The notes under the pieces are model-generated. The model saw only the letters and a program-made list of their open reading frames with translations, did not search any database and had not been told where the DNA came from. The position numbers were made by a program, and so were the translations under genes. This document shows, in pieces, positions 42,401 to 54,000 of a DNA stretch of 64,000 nucleotides. The DNA comes from Leishmania infantum JPCM5 (lineage: Eukaryota > Euglenozoa > Kinetoplastea > Trypanosomatida > Trypanosomatidae). The stretch spans positions 441,501-505,500 of the forward strand of contig NC_009396.2 in NCBI RefSeq assembly GCF_000002875.2. Reading direction: 5' to 3'. How positions within the stretch are numbered: the first letter of the stretch is position 1; each line of letters begins with the position of its first letter.

Positions 42401-43845
42401 CACACACACACAGGGAGAACGATAGTCACACCGAAGGGCGCAGCGCGTAAATCTATACATATCCGTCTTCTTCGTCATTGAGTTTATCATTTCTCTCCTC
42501 CCTTTTTTTTTTCGAGCGCGTGCTTGCGACGTGTCTGGTGGTTCTCTTCTCTCCGGCTATCTTGCCCTTCCCCCAAGACCTCTCCGCCACTCCCCAGCCC
42601 ATCATACCGCCCCTATCGCCCGTTGCGAATCCTGTCTCGGACGCGTAGAAGGGCCCCCGACCGAAGAGGAGAAGACCAAGAACGAAATAGAGAACGAGGG
42701 ACAGAAGCAGGCCAGCGTCAGCGGTCGTGGAGTGCATCGTGCGCCGACGTGTCTGATTCCTTCCTTCTCTGCCCCGCACGCGCTTGATGGAGGTTGGCAT
42801 CCTCAGCAGCGTCCTCCGGTGTTGTCTTTTGTGAGTCTCTTTCTTGTTCTCTCTGGTCGCTTCTCCCTCCTGTGCACGCCCTGTCGCTGTCGCCGTTGCG
42901 CTGGTCGCTTCTCTTTTCTCTCCGTCCTCCGTAGTACCTCCCCCCTCTCTTCGCCCATCTTCATTGACCTGACCTCCCTCTCTCATTCTCTCCACATCTC
43001 CCTTTCCTCACCTCCCTGTCATCCCGCCCATTCCCCTTCCCCTCATCCGTTACTCGCCCACATTGTACGAGCTGTCGGGCGTCCCTCTCCTGCTCCTGCG
43101 CCGGATCTCGCACGGTGAAGGCTGGCACGTGCATCGCGCTCCTTTTCTTCCTTGGTGTTGTTCTTGCTGTTTGCACTGTGTTGCTGTCTGCATTCATTGC
43201 TGGCGCGGCTGCGCGCACCACGCGACGACGCGCACGCACGTACAAGCGGCGGCACAAAAAGAGAACAACCGAAGGTGGACCAGAACCGTATCAAATACGT
43301 CAACGCGTTGAGCTTATTCTCTCCCTCTCCACGCTTTTGCACTGCAACAACGTCGCCGTTTCCACCGCCCGCTCTCCGACAACAAGCCCGCGTTACGTGT
43401 CTCTATCGTTGAGTGCTTCACTGCCGCTGTTGCCAGATCCTGTCCAACACGCGCTGTGCGTACCTCTTTCGCTTTCTTTTCTTCTTCTATTGCATTTTCT
43501 CTCGCCGTCTGTGCGCATCTTGATCAGCCCATCGCGGCTGGACTGTCTGAGTTCCGTGGCCGCACCATCGCTGCCACCACCGCCCCCCTCCCCCTCCTTT
43601 CGCTTCGTTTGTGTGCTGTGTGTGTTTTGTGTGTCTTGTCTCACCGCCATTGACATCATCGACGTCTGCGCTTCTAAAGACCGAAAAGAGTGCCATCGCC
43701 GACACGCGCACGTCGACCCGCTCGCATCCCTTTTCCTGTTGGCGCACCTTCTCCGCTTGCAGCTCAGATACGGTTGAACAGAGCTCGACTCACGTACACG
43801 CCTGCGGAATTTGTGTGTCCTTCCTCACGCTCTACCGTTGCACCC
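39479..43845. other. Intergenic region, 4.4 kb
   Basis: Very long spacer. It holds a short GGAT/GGGT patch (39611-39645), a C-run at 41838-41851, T-runs, and long C/T-rich stretches in 42480-43060 and 43430-43620. A 67-codon ATG ORF (40526-40729) follows a pyrimidine tract but has no recognisable features. Other frames give Arg/Ser/Pro-rich strings without protein character. A tract ending at AG 43761-43762 probably serves the next gene. Confidence 0.5.
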
Positions 43846-46332
43846 ATGTCATCCGCAGGAAACCACCCCGTGTACACGCACCTTTTCCGGCCGTGCCGCG
43901 TGGGCCGGCCGACCATGAAGAACCGCATGATCATGTCGCCGCTGACGCGGTGCCGCGCCGATGACAACCACGTGCCGACTGCCATCATGACGGAATACTA
44001 CGGCTCTCGCGCCTCGATGGGGATGATTATCACGGAGGCTATCATGGTTCAGTGCAACTACTCCGGCTTCGCGTATGAGCCCGGCCTGTACTCGGCGGAG
44101 CAGGTGGACGCGTGGCGCGCCATCACGGAGGCCGTCCACGCACGTGGTGGGCTGATCGCGGCTCAGATTTACCACGCAGGCCGCGCCACTACACCGGCCA
44201 ACCTCACATCGGACGGCTTGGTGCCGATAGGTCCGTCCGCGATGGGTATTCCACCGGAGGCTCAGCAGTGCATTGCGCAGTGGAGCCGCGACGGCAAGGC
44301 ACAGGCCTACCCGCAGCGCATCCATGCCATGACGTCGGCCGAGATCGGCGCCGCGGTGAAGTTCTTCACCCGCGCAGCTCGCAACGCAATGGCTGCCGGC
44401 TTTGACGCGGTGGAAATCCACGCCGGCGGTGGCTACCTGCTGGACTCTTTCCTGCGGGATGCCGCAAACCTGCGCACGGACGAGTACGGTGGCAGCATGG
44501 AGAACCGGTCTCGCTTTCTCCTGGAGGTGGTCGACGCCGTTGCAGCGGCGATCCAGCCGGATCGCGTTGGCGTGCGTCTGACGCCGCTGGACACATTCAA
44601 TGGCGCAAAGGACAGCCACCCCGAGGCGCTCACCACGTACGTGTGCCAGCAGCTCGACGCTCGCGGCATTGCATTTGTCGACATCGTCCGTGGGGACTCG
44701 AGGGCCAATGTGCCGGGGAACGCAGAGGTGTGGGTGCGCCGCTCCTTCAGCGGCGCTGTTCTGGCGGGTCAGGGGTACACATCGACGGACATGGCGGAGC
44801 AGGCGATCGCGGACGGCACCGTCGACGCCGTGCTGTTTGGCGAGCAAGCTGTCTCGAATCCGGACCTCGTCTGGCGAGTGCTCACAAATGCCCCGTTCAA
44901 CCGCGCCGATAAGTCGACCTTCTTTACCCGGGGCAGCAAGGGGTACATTGACTATCCCGTCTGCGAGCCGCACAGCTTCTCCGATCCGCGTGTTGTGGCC
45001 GGCATGAAGACCCGCTCTGGAGGGGACAGCAGCCGTCGCTTGTCGTGCCAGTGCTCCACCTCCATGACGATGCCGGCAAAGGAGCGTCCATACTTTGCGG
45101 TATCACAGCCGCTGCTGCTCGGCGCGACGACAATGAAGAACCGTCTTGTCATGGGCCCCATGCCTCGCCAGCGGTGCGATGCGCAGCAGTGCCCGACCGC
45201 CATGATGGAAGCCTACTATGCACGCCGCTCCAGTTACGGTCTGATTATCAGCGAGCCGTGCGAGGTACAACCCAGTTACAACACGTACGTTCGGGGTGCG
45301 GCCATCTCGACGAAGGCACAGGTGCAGGCCTGGCGCAAGATCACGGATGCCGTGCATCAGGAGGGGGGCCTCATGTACTGCCAGCTGCACCACGGAGGTC
45401 GGGCAACGCTGCCGTGCAACATTACCAACGGCAAAGAGAAGCGGGCTGTGGGCCCCACGACGCAGGGCATCTCGGCCGACTACCGCTGCCCGGCCGCCTT
45501 CGCCGCGGGCGGAAAAGATCAGCCATATCCCGCCGAGGTGGTGAGGCTGAGTGCGGAGAAGCTCAAGTGGATTGTGAAGCTGTACGTAGCGGCGGCAAAG
45601 AACGCGATGGTGGCCGGCTTTGACGGCGTCGAGATCCACGCCGGTGGAGGCTACCTGATCGATCAGTTCCTGCGCAAGTGCAGCAACACCCGCGACGACG
45701 ACTACGGCGGCTCGCCTGCGGGCCGCTGTCGATTGCTGGATGAAATTGTGGACGCAGTGGCCGCGGTCATTGGTCGGCGGCGGGTCGGCGTACGCGTATC
45801 CCCAACGGATCTCTCCAAGGGGATGAAGGACACCGATCAAGACGTGGTGGCAGAAACTGTTGCGACGCACATGGCGGAGCGCAAGATCGCTTACATTACC
45901 GTGGCGAGCGGCAGTGACGGTTACTACCACGGGCCAGTGCCTGCCTGCATCCTGAAGAAGGTCCTGCAATGCTTCGGCGGTGTTGTCATGTGCGACGACA
46001 ACACCAGCCTGGCCGAGGCAGAGAAGCGTGTGGTGGCGGATGCCGTGCAGGGTGTGTGCATCACACTGGGTGCAATCGCTAACCCGGACATCATGAACCG
46101 AGTCATCCACGGCGTTGCGCCCGCCGAGCCGGACATGCACACTCTCTTCACGCATAACAGCGACGGCTACGACTCGTACCCGACGTATGCGGAGATACGG
46201 AAGGAGGCGCGGGCGGAGCAAGCGCGCCAGTCAGCGGTGAACAGATCCCACTACTCCCCTCCGATGTTGAACCGCAGCACCCCTGTTGCGATGAACAATA
46301 ATAAGAGCCTCAAAGCCCCTTTTGTGCACTGA
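43846..46332 (+). CDS. Double-domain old yellow enzyme fusion, 828 aa
   Basis: Two complete OYE barrels in one uninterrupted frame: domain 1 about residues 8-370, domain 2 about 412-780. They are joined by a Ser/Arg-rich linker, and a Met-containing segment (MTMPAKERPY, from residue 407) looks like an ancestral start codon. Both domains keep the flavin Gln (AAQIYHAGR, YCQLHHGGR), the barrel Arg (VGVRLTP, VGVRVSP), YGGS and the active-site Tyr. In both, the HxxN substrate pair is changed: His192-Ala-Gly-Gly195 with Tyr197, and His598-Ala-Gly-Gly601 with Tyr603, so Asn is Gly. Domain 1 keeps PLTR (Thr34); domain 2 has PMPR (Pro440). The Arg of the FMN-phosphate loop is missing in both. The C-terminal tail is basic without PTS1. 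The likely origin is duplication of the upstream single OYE type plus fusion. Substrate unknown. Confidence 0.9.
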   Translation: MSSAGNHPVYTHLFRPCRVGRPTMKNRMIMSPLTRCRADDNHVPTAIMTEYYGSRASMGMIITEAIMVQCNYSGFAYEPGLYSAEQVDAWRAITEAVHARGGLIAAQIYHAGRATTPANLTSDGLVPIGPSAMGIPPEAQQCIAQWSRDGKAQAYPQRIHAMTSAEIGAAVKFFTRAARNAMAAGFDAVEIHAGGGYLLDSFLRDAANLRTDEYGGSMENRSRFLLEVVDAVAAAIQPDRVGVRLTPLDTFNGAKDSHPEALTTYVCQQLDARGIAFVDIVRGDSRANVPGNAEVWVRRSFSGAVLAGQGYTSTDMAEQAIADGTVDAVLFGEQAVSNPDLVWRVLTNAPFNRADKSTFFTRGSKGYIDYPVCEPHSFSDPRVVAGMKTRSGGDSSRRLSCQCSTSMTMPAKERPYFAVSQPLLLGATTMKNRLVMGPMPRQRCDAQQCPTAMMEAYYARRSSYGLIISEPCEVQPSYNTYVRGAAISTKAQVQAWRKITDAVHQEGGLMYCQLHHGGRATLPCNITNGKEKRAVGPTTQGISADYRCPAAFAAGGKDQPYPAEVVRLSAEKLKWIVKLYVAAAKNAMVAGFDGVEIHAGGGYLIDQFLRKCSNTRDDDYGGSPAGRCRLLDEIVDAVAAVIGRRRVGVRVSPTDLSKGMKDTDQDVVAETVATHMAERKIAYITVASGSDGYYHGPVPACILKKVLQCFGGVVMCDDNTSLAEAEKRVVADAVQGVCITLGAIANPDIMNRVIHGVAPAEPDMHTLFTHNSDGYDSYPTYAEIRKEARAEQARQSAVNRSHYSPPMLNRSTPVAMNNNKSLKAPFVH

Positions 46333-49300
46333 TCACAGCGCGGCCACGTCGACCAGCCGAGGAACCCAGCCAACCCCCTCTGCTCAAGGCACCGAGGGCA
46401 GGCGCGCCTGCACTCCTGGCCCGTACGGCCACCGCGGAGTCCGACACGTCTCTCAGGTTTAGGTGTATGGTGACAGTTGCGCGAGTCGACGCGAGTGCGT
46501 GGCGCTTCGGCAGTGCCGAGGTAAACCGTCGACGCGGCACGACGCAGTGCAGACGAAGCCGAAGACACAATAAACGAAGTCTTGCGATGCTGCGCTCTCC
46601 GTCTACTGTGTTGAAGCACTCGCCTACCTTCACACCCTCCTTGACCCACACATACGTGGACATGCACTATGTACGCGGACGTTCACCAAACGGATGCCCT
46701 TCTCCCCCTGTATAGCTCTCTTCCTCCCTGCCTATCGCTCGATCTTCCGCTGCTGCCTTTTCTCTTTCTGCAATGTATGTGCATGTTGTTGTAACAATAC
46801 TGGTCGGCGTGTATATTGGCAGCTGTGCTGCGTGCGTCTCCTCCTGTCGCCTCGCGGCATCCTTTTTTTTTTTTTAGTTTAGCTTGTCACGTCCATCATT
46901 CTAGCCTCGCTTCGCTTGTTGTATTTCTGAATCTCCGCGTTTCTGTTCGGCTGCAATGGGTTTCGCCGCTCCTTCTCTCTATTTCTGTCTCTCTCTTTTT
47001 CTCTGTCTGCCCACCCGCACCTCTTTAACATGTAAACGTGTACACACGCATATACGCACACGTCATCTCGCTTCGTTTTTTTTTTCGTTTTCTCCTGAAC
47101 TTTTTTCGGTGTGTGCTCGGCTGCCCCTTCTCCCCCTCTCATGCGGGCGCTCCGTGTCGGTTCCGTTTGCACGCCTTGCTCCCCTCGTGCAGGTGTCACG
47201 AGAGAGCGAGAGGCGAGCGTGGTTCGGTGTATGGGTCGACATGCGCGACGTGTGGTGTGTTTTGAGTGAAGAACGCGCGCGCGTGCGTGCGTGCACCGGC
47301 GTGCTTGTTTGCTTTCTTTCTCTCTCGCCGATTGCTGTTCTTTGTCTATGCAGCGTCGGCGCCATGTAGCGCAACACACCGCGTACACAGCGCGGACGGA
47401 GGTCGATGCGCCGTTGGCGCGCACGCGCATACATGCATAACGGCTCCTTTTCCCTCACACCGCGTCTTCTCTGCTCCGCACTGACACCGCCCTCCGCGAC
47501 TGATGCGACTGCCTCCTCTTCTTTAGTTTTCTCCTGAGAATCAACAAAATCACAGAAGCGAGCGCAGCGAAAAGAAGGCTGTCACCGGGGGTGGTGTGTG
47601 TGTGGGTGTGGGTGGGAGGAGGGGGCGGATCTGCAGCAGCTACTGCCTATGCGAGTGGGTATCGGACTCCTCGTGGGACCGTAGACGTGCTTGCATACGC
47701 CGCCACACATTTGAGCACTTCATCGACATTTCGTGCCCTTCTGAGCATTTTTCTCTTGTTTCCGTTTCCATCTTCATGTGTGTGTCTCTTCTCTGTCGTT
47801 TTTCTATTCCGCCTCCTCGCCCATGTCTCATTCCTGCATCTATTCCGCACGTCATGCCCCGCCAGCATCGGATGAGCGGTATGCCAGACAGATGCCATGG
47901 GCTCGCCCCTCTCCACCTTCATGTCAAGAGGAAAACGAAAGAAAGCGCTGCCGGCCACGGCGCACGGGAGGGAAGGGGAGAGAAGGCTGCGCTCTCCTTT
48001 CGCATTCTTTTTGGTGGGTCCTCCCCGCTTTAACGGTGCGCCGCGTGTGTGGCGACTCTTCACATCTACCCACATCCTCTCTCTCTTTCTCAAAAAACAC
48101 ACACACACACCTGCACTCCCTACCTCCTGCGGATTCTGGTTGCTCGCTTTTCTCTTGTCGTTTTAGCCCTGCTGCCCAGTTGTGTGTCGTTGTGTTTTGC
48201 GGGCTCGTGTCTCCTCGCCACACGTGTGTGCTTGAATGTGGCGCCTGCACGCACGTACATGTACATAGTTTTGTGCGTGTGTGCGCCGCTCCCTTCTTCC
48301 CTCCCCCTAAGCATATATATATATATATATATTATTATGCGTACTATGATTTTGTTCCTCGCATCTGACCCCCTTGCCCGCTGGAGCCGCCTGACCATCT
48401 CCCGTCCCCTCCCGCTCTATGGGATAACCCGCTGCTTGTGACGCACCGCGCCTTGTGCCTCGCCGACGAAGTAGCGCCTCGACTCTTTTTTTTTTCACGG
48501 CTTGTGCCGTTTTCGTTGATGCTTGCGCGTATGCGGCGGTCTCTCTGCCAGTGAGTGTTGCGTCAAGCTCTCTGTCTGCCTGTCTGGGCGTGTCTGCCTT
48601 CTCCTCCAGCGCGGGCTTCTCTTTTCGGATCGGTTTTGGCGGGCGGGTTGCAGTGCTTCTGCGCTCTCGGTACCCCCTTCCCCCCTTGAGCACTTTTTTT
48701 TCCAAAATGCTCATCATTGTGAATCGCTCACGCACGCACGCTTGCATCCGCTGTTGCCCGTTCAGGACATGCGGCCCGCGCCTCGTCAGCTTCCGTGTTT
48801 CACTGCTTCCTAGCGTTTCTTTTCCTTGGCGCCCCCCCCCCGCCTCCCCCACACCCGACTCAACGGTCAGTGAGGACGCGCCAAAAACAGAGAGCACGGC
48901 AGTGGCCCACACACACGCACACACAGACGGAGACAGAGGCGAATGCGAAAAAAACAAGAGAGACAAGCAGCAAGATGGCAGGCGACACACTCCCTCCCTG
49001 CCACACGGATACGGTGACGGCATAGGCGTCGGAGGAGGAGGAGGGGTAGGAGGCACATAAACAGGTGCCCAGGCAGAAACAGGGGAGGGGGGCACCACCA
49101 ACAACCACAGCAAAGAAAAGAGCGTCCAGCCGTCGTTGCGGAGGAAATACGTACGAAAACCCACCGACGAAGTGGTTCTCTCAGGTGCCCTCTTGTGCGG
49201 GTGTGCGTGCTCGGCATGCTACGCGTGCTTCGCAGCACAGGAGGCCTCTCCTTGCTTTATCGCTTCCCTTGCGGTCCAATCTCAGCGTGGCCTTGGCTGC

Positions 49301-51061
49301 GCTTCTTCGTGTGCGCTCGCTCGTGTCTGCGTGCTGAAGCCGTCTGGCATTTTTCCGCTGTGTCTCCCAATGTGGCGGGGCGCGCCCCGCACTCTCTCTC
49401 TCACACACGCTTCACGAAGCGAATGCGAGTACGATGCGTGGCGGGTTCCTTGTTTTGGCTTTGGGCAGGCGAGAAAGCAGACTCGGATAGCGGGTAAGGC
49501 GTCATGCGCACATGCGGGAGAACGCATATCAGTACATATGCGCATACATACATATGGACACACCAAGAACAGGGAAGGCGTGTGGACGGCATGAGCGCGA
49601 AAAGGTGGGGGTGGGGGACGCGATAAAGAGGCGCAAGGCGTCCCCTCCGGCACACGCCTGCCGCGAAAATGGGAAGCAAGCGGAAAGCAAGACGCCGCCA
49701 TTGTCTGTGCTTTCTGCCTGTATCCGGCAGAGGCACCCACAAGCGCACGCTCCGTGCATCGGAGGAGCACGGCACACAGCGGCGGGAAGAGAGTTGCCGT
49801 GCTCCCTTCGATGCGGAGCTGATGCGTATTGCTGTGGTGCCGGCGTGCTTCCCCCCTTCGATGGTGATTCCTCCCCGCGTGCGCCGAGACGATACCGTTT
49901 TCTGAAGCAGAGCGCTAAGGATGAGAGAATGGGCACATGCTCGCACGCAAGTCGGTCCCCTCGCCAACTTTTCCCTTTCTGTACTCCCCCCTCCCCCAGC
50001 TATACTGACCATCCCGGCCTTTTTGTTTTCCGTGCTCTTCCACTCTCTCCCAGCATCCATCGCCGACGTGCACCTCCACACCCGCTCACAACGTGCAAGT
50101 GCCGACGCCCGCCGCGCTCTCGAGTGTGACGCTGCGGAGAGGCAAAATCATAGCATACGCGCAGGTAGAGAAGAGACTCTTCCCTCTCCCTCCACACACA
50201 AAAACGATAATCAAAACGTGAAGGCGTACACGCACACACATCCTTCTCTCTCTCGTCGACATTCTTAGATTGTACCCATACTGACGCACGGTCAGAGAGC
50301 CAGAGCGGGTGGGAGATACGAACGTGAGCAGGCAGTCTTCTCGCATCTTTTTCGTTGTCGGTTCCGCCGCTCCCTTGCAGAGCCAGCGGGCGTAGACGGA
50401 GGAGAGAGAGGCTGTGCATCATCTTTAACGGCACCTTCTCGACCCGCTCTCCGTGCTTCTATCTTGCAAAACGTTTTCAGGTGAGCACCCCATCTCCCTC
50501 CTCACACACCCTCACACCCGTCTTGCTGGAGGTGCGCCACACCTCTCCCAACGACTACCGCGCACACAAACACGCGCGCGTGCTCGTTTCTTTTCTGCTT
50601 TGTGTCTTTCTGCGCCTGGTTGTTTGGCACTGTCGTGCGCTGAGTAGACTCGCGGCTGCAGATCACTTGCAGCGCAACTCGCATGCCTCTGCATGTCCGC
50701 GTGAGTGTATTCCCCACGTGCTGAAGTAGCCATACCGGCGGGATATCCATCGATCGACCTCTATATGACCTTGTCCATACAATAAACAAAACTACATGCG
50801 CTACGCTGCCCCGCACAAACGAGGGTGAGCGGAAAAACGCGGCCATAGCAGGCCAAACATATGCGATCGGGGTACATACCCGTGCTTGACTCTCGGACTG
50901 GGACTCTGCTCTCTCTGCGTGTTTCTTTTGCTTTCCTTCTGCTTCCGCCTCGGAGCACGGCGCCCCCCCCCCCGTCACGTCGGCGCTGTGTGTGTGTGCG
51001 TGTGCCTTCGCTGTGGTGCTTCCCTCCTACCGCGTGATCGGTTGTCTGTGGAGGGCTGCCC
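46333..51061. other. Intergenic region, 4.7 kb
   Basis: Longest spacer in the window. It contains T-runs (46864-46875, 47076-47084), a C-run at 48833-48842, a TA tract at 48312-48335 and many GTGTG/CACAC patches. A C/T-rich tract (50904-50950) with AG at 50954-50955 is probably the acceptor for the next gene. Long minus-strand frames (48307-49164, 49401-50081) mirror C/T-rich plus-strand DNA and are not supported. No RNA gene recognised. Confidence 0.5.
48312..48335. repeat. (TA)n microsatellite
   Basis: About 12 uninterrupted TA units in spacer DNA, an AT-rich island in a GC-rich genome. A shorter one is at 38109-38123. Confidence 0.9.
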
Positions 51062-54000
51062 ATGAGCACCACTGGCACTCCTGCCGTCGCCGCCAAGGAG
51101 CGCAGAGCGTCTTACAGTCGTGGAGGGGTGAAGGCGCGCGCGCTGCGCTCGCGGTCAAAGTCACCGCGAGCGCTCACGCCGCCAAAACAAGGGCAGCGGT
51201 CATCTCTGAAAGTGAGCTCCTCAGTTTACGATGCCTCGAGTGAGGCAACCGTGGCGCGACTCTGTCCTCGCCGAGCCAACAGTGCCTCGCCGACAAAGCC
51301 GCGGGCGCTAAGTTCGTTGGCTCGAGCCCCCTCCTCCCCAATCCTGTGGTGCGTACACTCTGGTCATGGTGCAGACGTCGATGGCATCGCCGCCGCTGCT
51401 GTCGCTGGCGCAGCCAGTCCTGTGTGTCGACCGTCACAGACTTCACCGACCGCGCCAACGATAGCGGAGCAGATCAGACGCATGCGCCGCCTCCTGCGTG
51501 AGGTGAAGCTCCCTTTCATGGATGTGCACCTCATAGAGACTTACTTGTTCCACCTCGCGTGGGGCACGCCCGCTAAGGAATCCATCGGCAAAGAATCCAT
51601 CTCCGATGTGCCCATATCGGGAGACTGGGCATCCCCGGAAGCTGGTATCTGCCGTGAAGTTAAACGACCGTCTCCGCCTACACTGCCAGGAGTCGGACTT
51701 AAAAGCACTACCATGACAAGGCCTGTCACCGTGGCAACCATCTCCCACGCGCCTAGCCTCGAGGTGGCCGAGGTTTCAAAATCAGAGTGTTACTATCCCT
51801 TCAAGACGTCTACAGGGGGCAGCGAGAGACACCGAGACGGACATACCGACAACGCGGCAGCTGTTAGAAGACCACTGCGGCGGGGGGCGAGGCGGATAGC
51901 TGAAGACGACTGCTTCGCGGCTGCACAAACGGATCAGCACACGAAGGATCTTGGCTCCTGTCCGTCTACCACAGAAGCCCCCGACATCATCGACAAAGCC
52001 GATGCCATGAGCTGCGCACTGGCAGAGGAAGGCCATCCCCGCCCGCCACCGCGCCCACCACGACCGCAGCCGTCGTCACGTGCCGCCATGGTCAGCCGCA
52101 GCGCCTTCACAGAGAGTTGCGCGCAGCAGCAGCAGCAGCACATGCCGGCAGCCTTTCCGCTCTCCTTGTTGGGTATGATGGAGCGTGTGCTGAGGGGGTA
52201 CAAGGCAGCTCTCGCCGTCGCCCTGCGTGCTGTCATGCATCGAGAGGCGGTTTGGACGGCGCTCCAGCAGTTTCTGAATGTGGTGCGCTTGGACTGGGCG
52301 CCGTTAGCGGCTCATGTATCACAGGTAGGTGCGCCTGTCGCGCCACGGGCACATGGCCAATCGAATGGGGCTGCGAACGGGACGCTTGGCTCCTCTGGTA
52401 TCTCGGGGGCCCTGCCAAATCTGCGTTCGCCGCGTGATGGTGTTGGCAACTCCGGCGACATGGCCGTCGGCGCTTGCCGATCAGAGGCGCTCGTGTCTCC
52501 GCACTACACGGCACATGGAATGAGCTCGTCGTCCAGCACCGCAGAAAGTGATTGTGGCAACCCTAAGCGTAGCTCAACACCAGAAAAGCAGGCAGCGTTG
52601 CACACATCCTCCGACCGAACCGGAACAGTCGTCGACGGGGAGACCATGCGAAGCAGCAGCGCCCCCTTGCTCAAAAGGACCGTCTCGCCTGCGGAGAGCG
52701 CCGTTCGCCATGAGGACACCAGTGTGCGCACAGCCAGCTGTGAGGACGATGGGCAAGTCGCCATTACTGGGCCACCACCCGAGGCTATCGGCAGTGCACA
52801 GCAAGATCGCCATCCGCGTGGGCAGCAGCGTCCATCGCTGCGCCTCTCTGCTGAGTCGCTTCGACAGACATCTGTGCAGTACGCCCGCGGAGCCTCAAGC
52901 GAAGCAGCAGCGTTGAATGACTCACCAGTGTGCAAGCCTCAGCCACCGCCACCGAGGATTGTACCACGGCTGCTTCGCGTCCCTATCTCCACGCCGTCAT
53001 CTAGCGCGGGTGCTGCGAGGGATGCCACTAGCGCGCTTGTGCCGTCTCGCGCGCGCTCAGTGGCCGCCCAATGTCGCAGGACTCTTGACCGTCCAGACCC
53101 ACTTCTCTCAGCTGGAGCACGGGGGCCCGTGTGTAACGCTGCCGCGCATCGAACACTCGCCCTTCGCCATGCGTTTCCAGCTTTACCTGGCAAACAGCAG
53201 GCCTGCCGTGCGCATCGATCTGCTACGCCCGCTGATGGGACTCGGCGCCGCTCTCGATCGGCGCCGTGCGTGACAGAGGCCGAGCTTCCCTCGCCTTGCC
53301 CGCAGTGTGATTCTTCTTTTTTCGTCACACCGCGCGCGCGGATCATGGCCAGGCACGACGCCGAGGCATGCGATGTCCCTTCGCGTACAAGGCGATTAGT
53401 GCTCCACCCCGGCGATTCCGTGTCTCCGATGACGGCGCGAGTATATCGCCAGCTGCACGCGTCGTCTGCGTCGCCGGCCCCGCGGCGGCAGGAGCTGCAC
53501 GATGCGTCTCTTGTGACTCGTCCATCAGAAGGTAAGAGTGCCCTGCGGCCACACAGCGGTCTTGTGCCGTCTCTCGGCATGCGCCTGCACGCAGTCTCCC
53601 GACAGGTGTACGCGGACTGCCTATATCATTACCTCTATTACCTCCAGCGTACCACCCTCGCGGTGGTGGAGGCCGTCGACGAACTGCGGCGCCACCACCT
53701 CTCTCACGACGCTCCGTTCATCGTCGAGCGCCGCAACTATCTCCTTGAGGTACTGATGCAGACATCCACGCTGGCATGTGACGCGGCGGTGCAGTGGCTG
53801 ATGCATGAGAGCACCTTCGAGAACGAAGGTGATTTGAAGGATGGAGGCGATCAGCACCCCGTCGCTGGCCAGCCCAGCGACTCAACCAGCGACGCAGTGT
53901 ACTGCTCGACCCTGCTTCCCGGAGCGGCACGGCAAACCTGCGACCATGTCTCTGAGGCGAGGCGATGGCCACCTGAAATGCCCTGCTCCAACTCTTCTCG

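Noticed and set aside
43115..43777. 220-codon frame beginning with a membrane-like segment
   Set aside because: It starts with GTG, not ATG, and the rest is C/T-rich spacer translation. It could be mistaken for a small membrane protein, but a trypanosomatid gene should start with ATG.
45103..46221. 372-codon minus-strand ORF opposite the OYE fusion
   Set aside because: The plus strand encodes an OYE barrel over the same bases; the antisense frame is a by-product of codon bias.
48307..49164. 285-codon minus-strand ORF and its neighbour at 49401-50081
   Set aside because: Mirror of pyrimidine-rich plus-strand spacer; low-complexity, no domain, opposite to the gene cluster.
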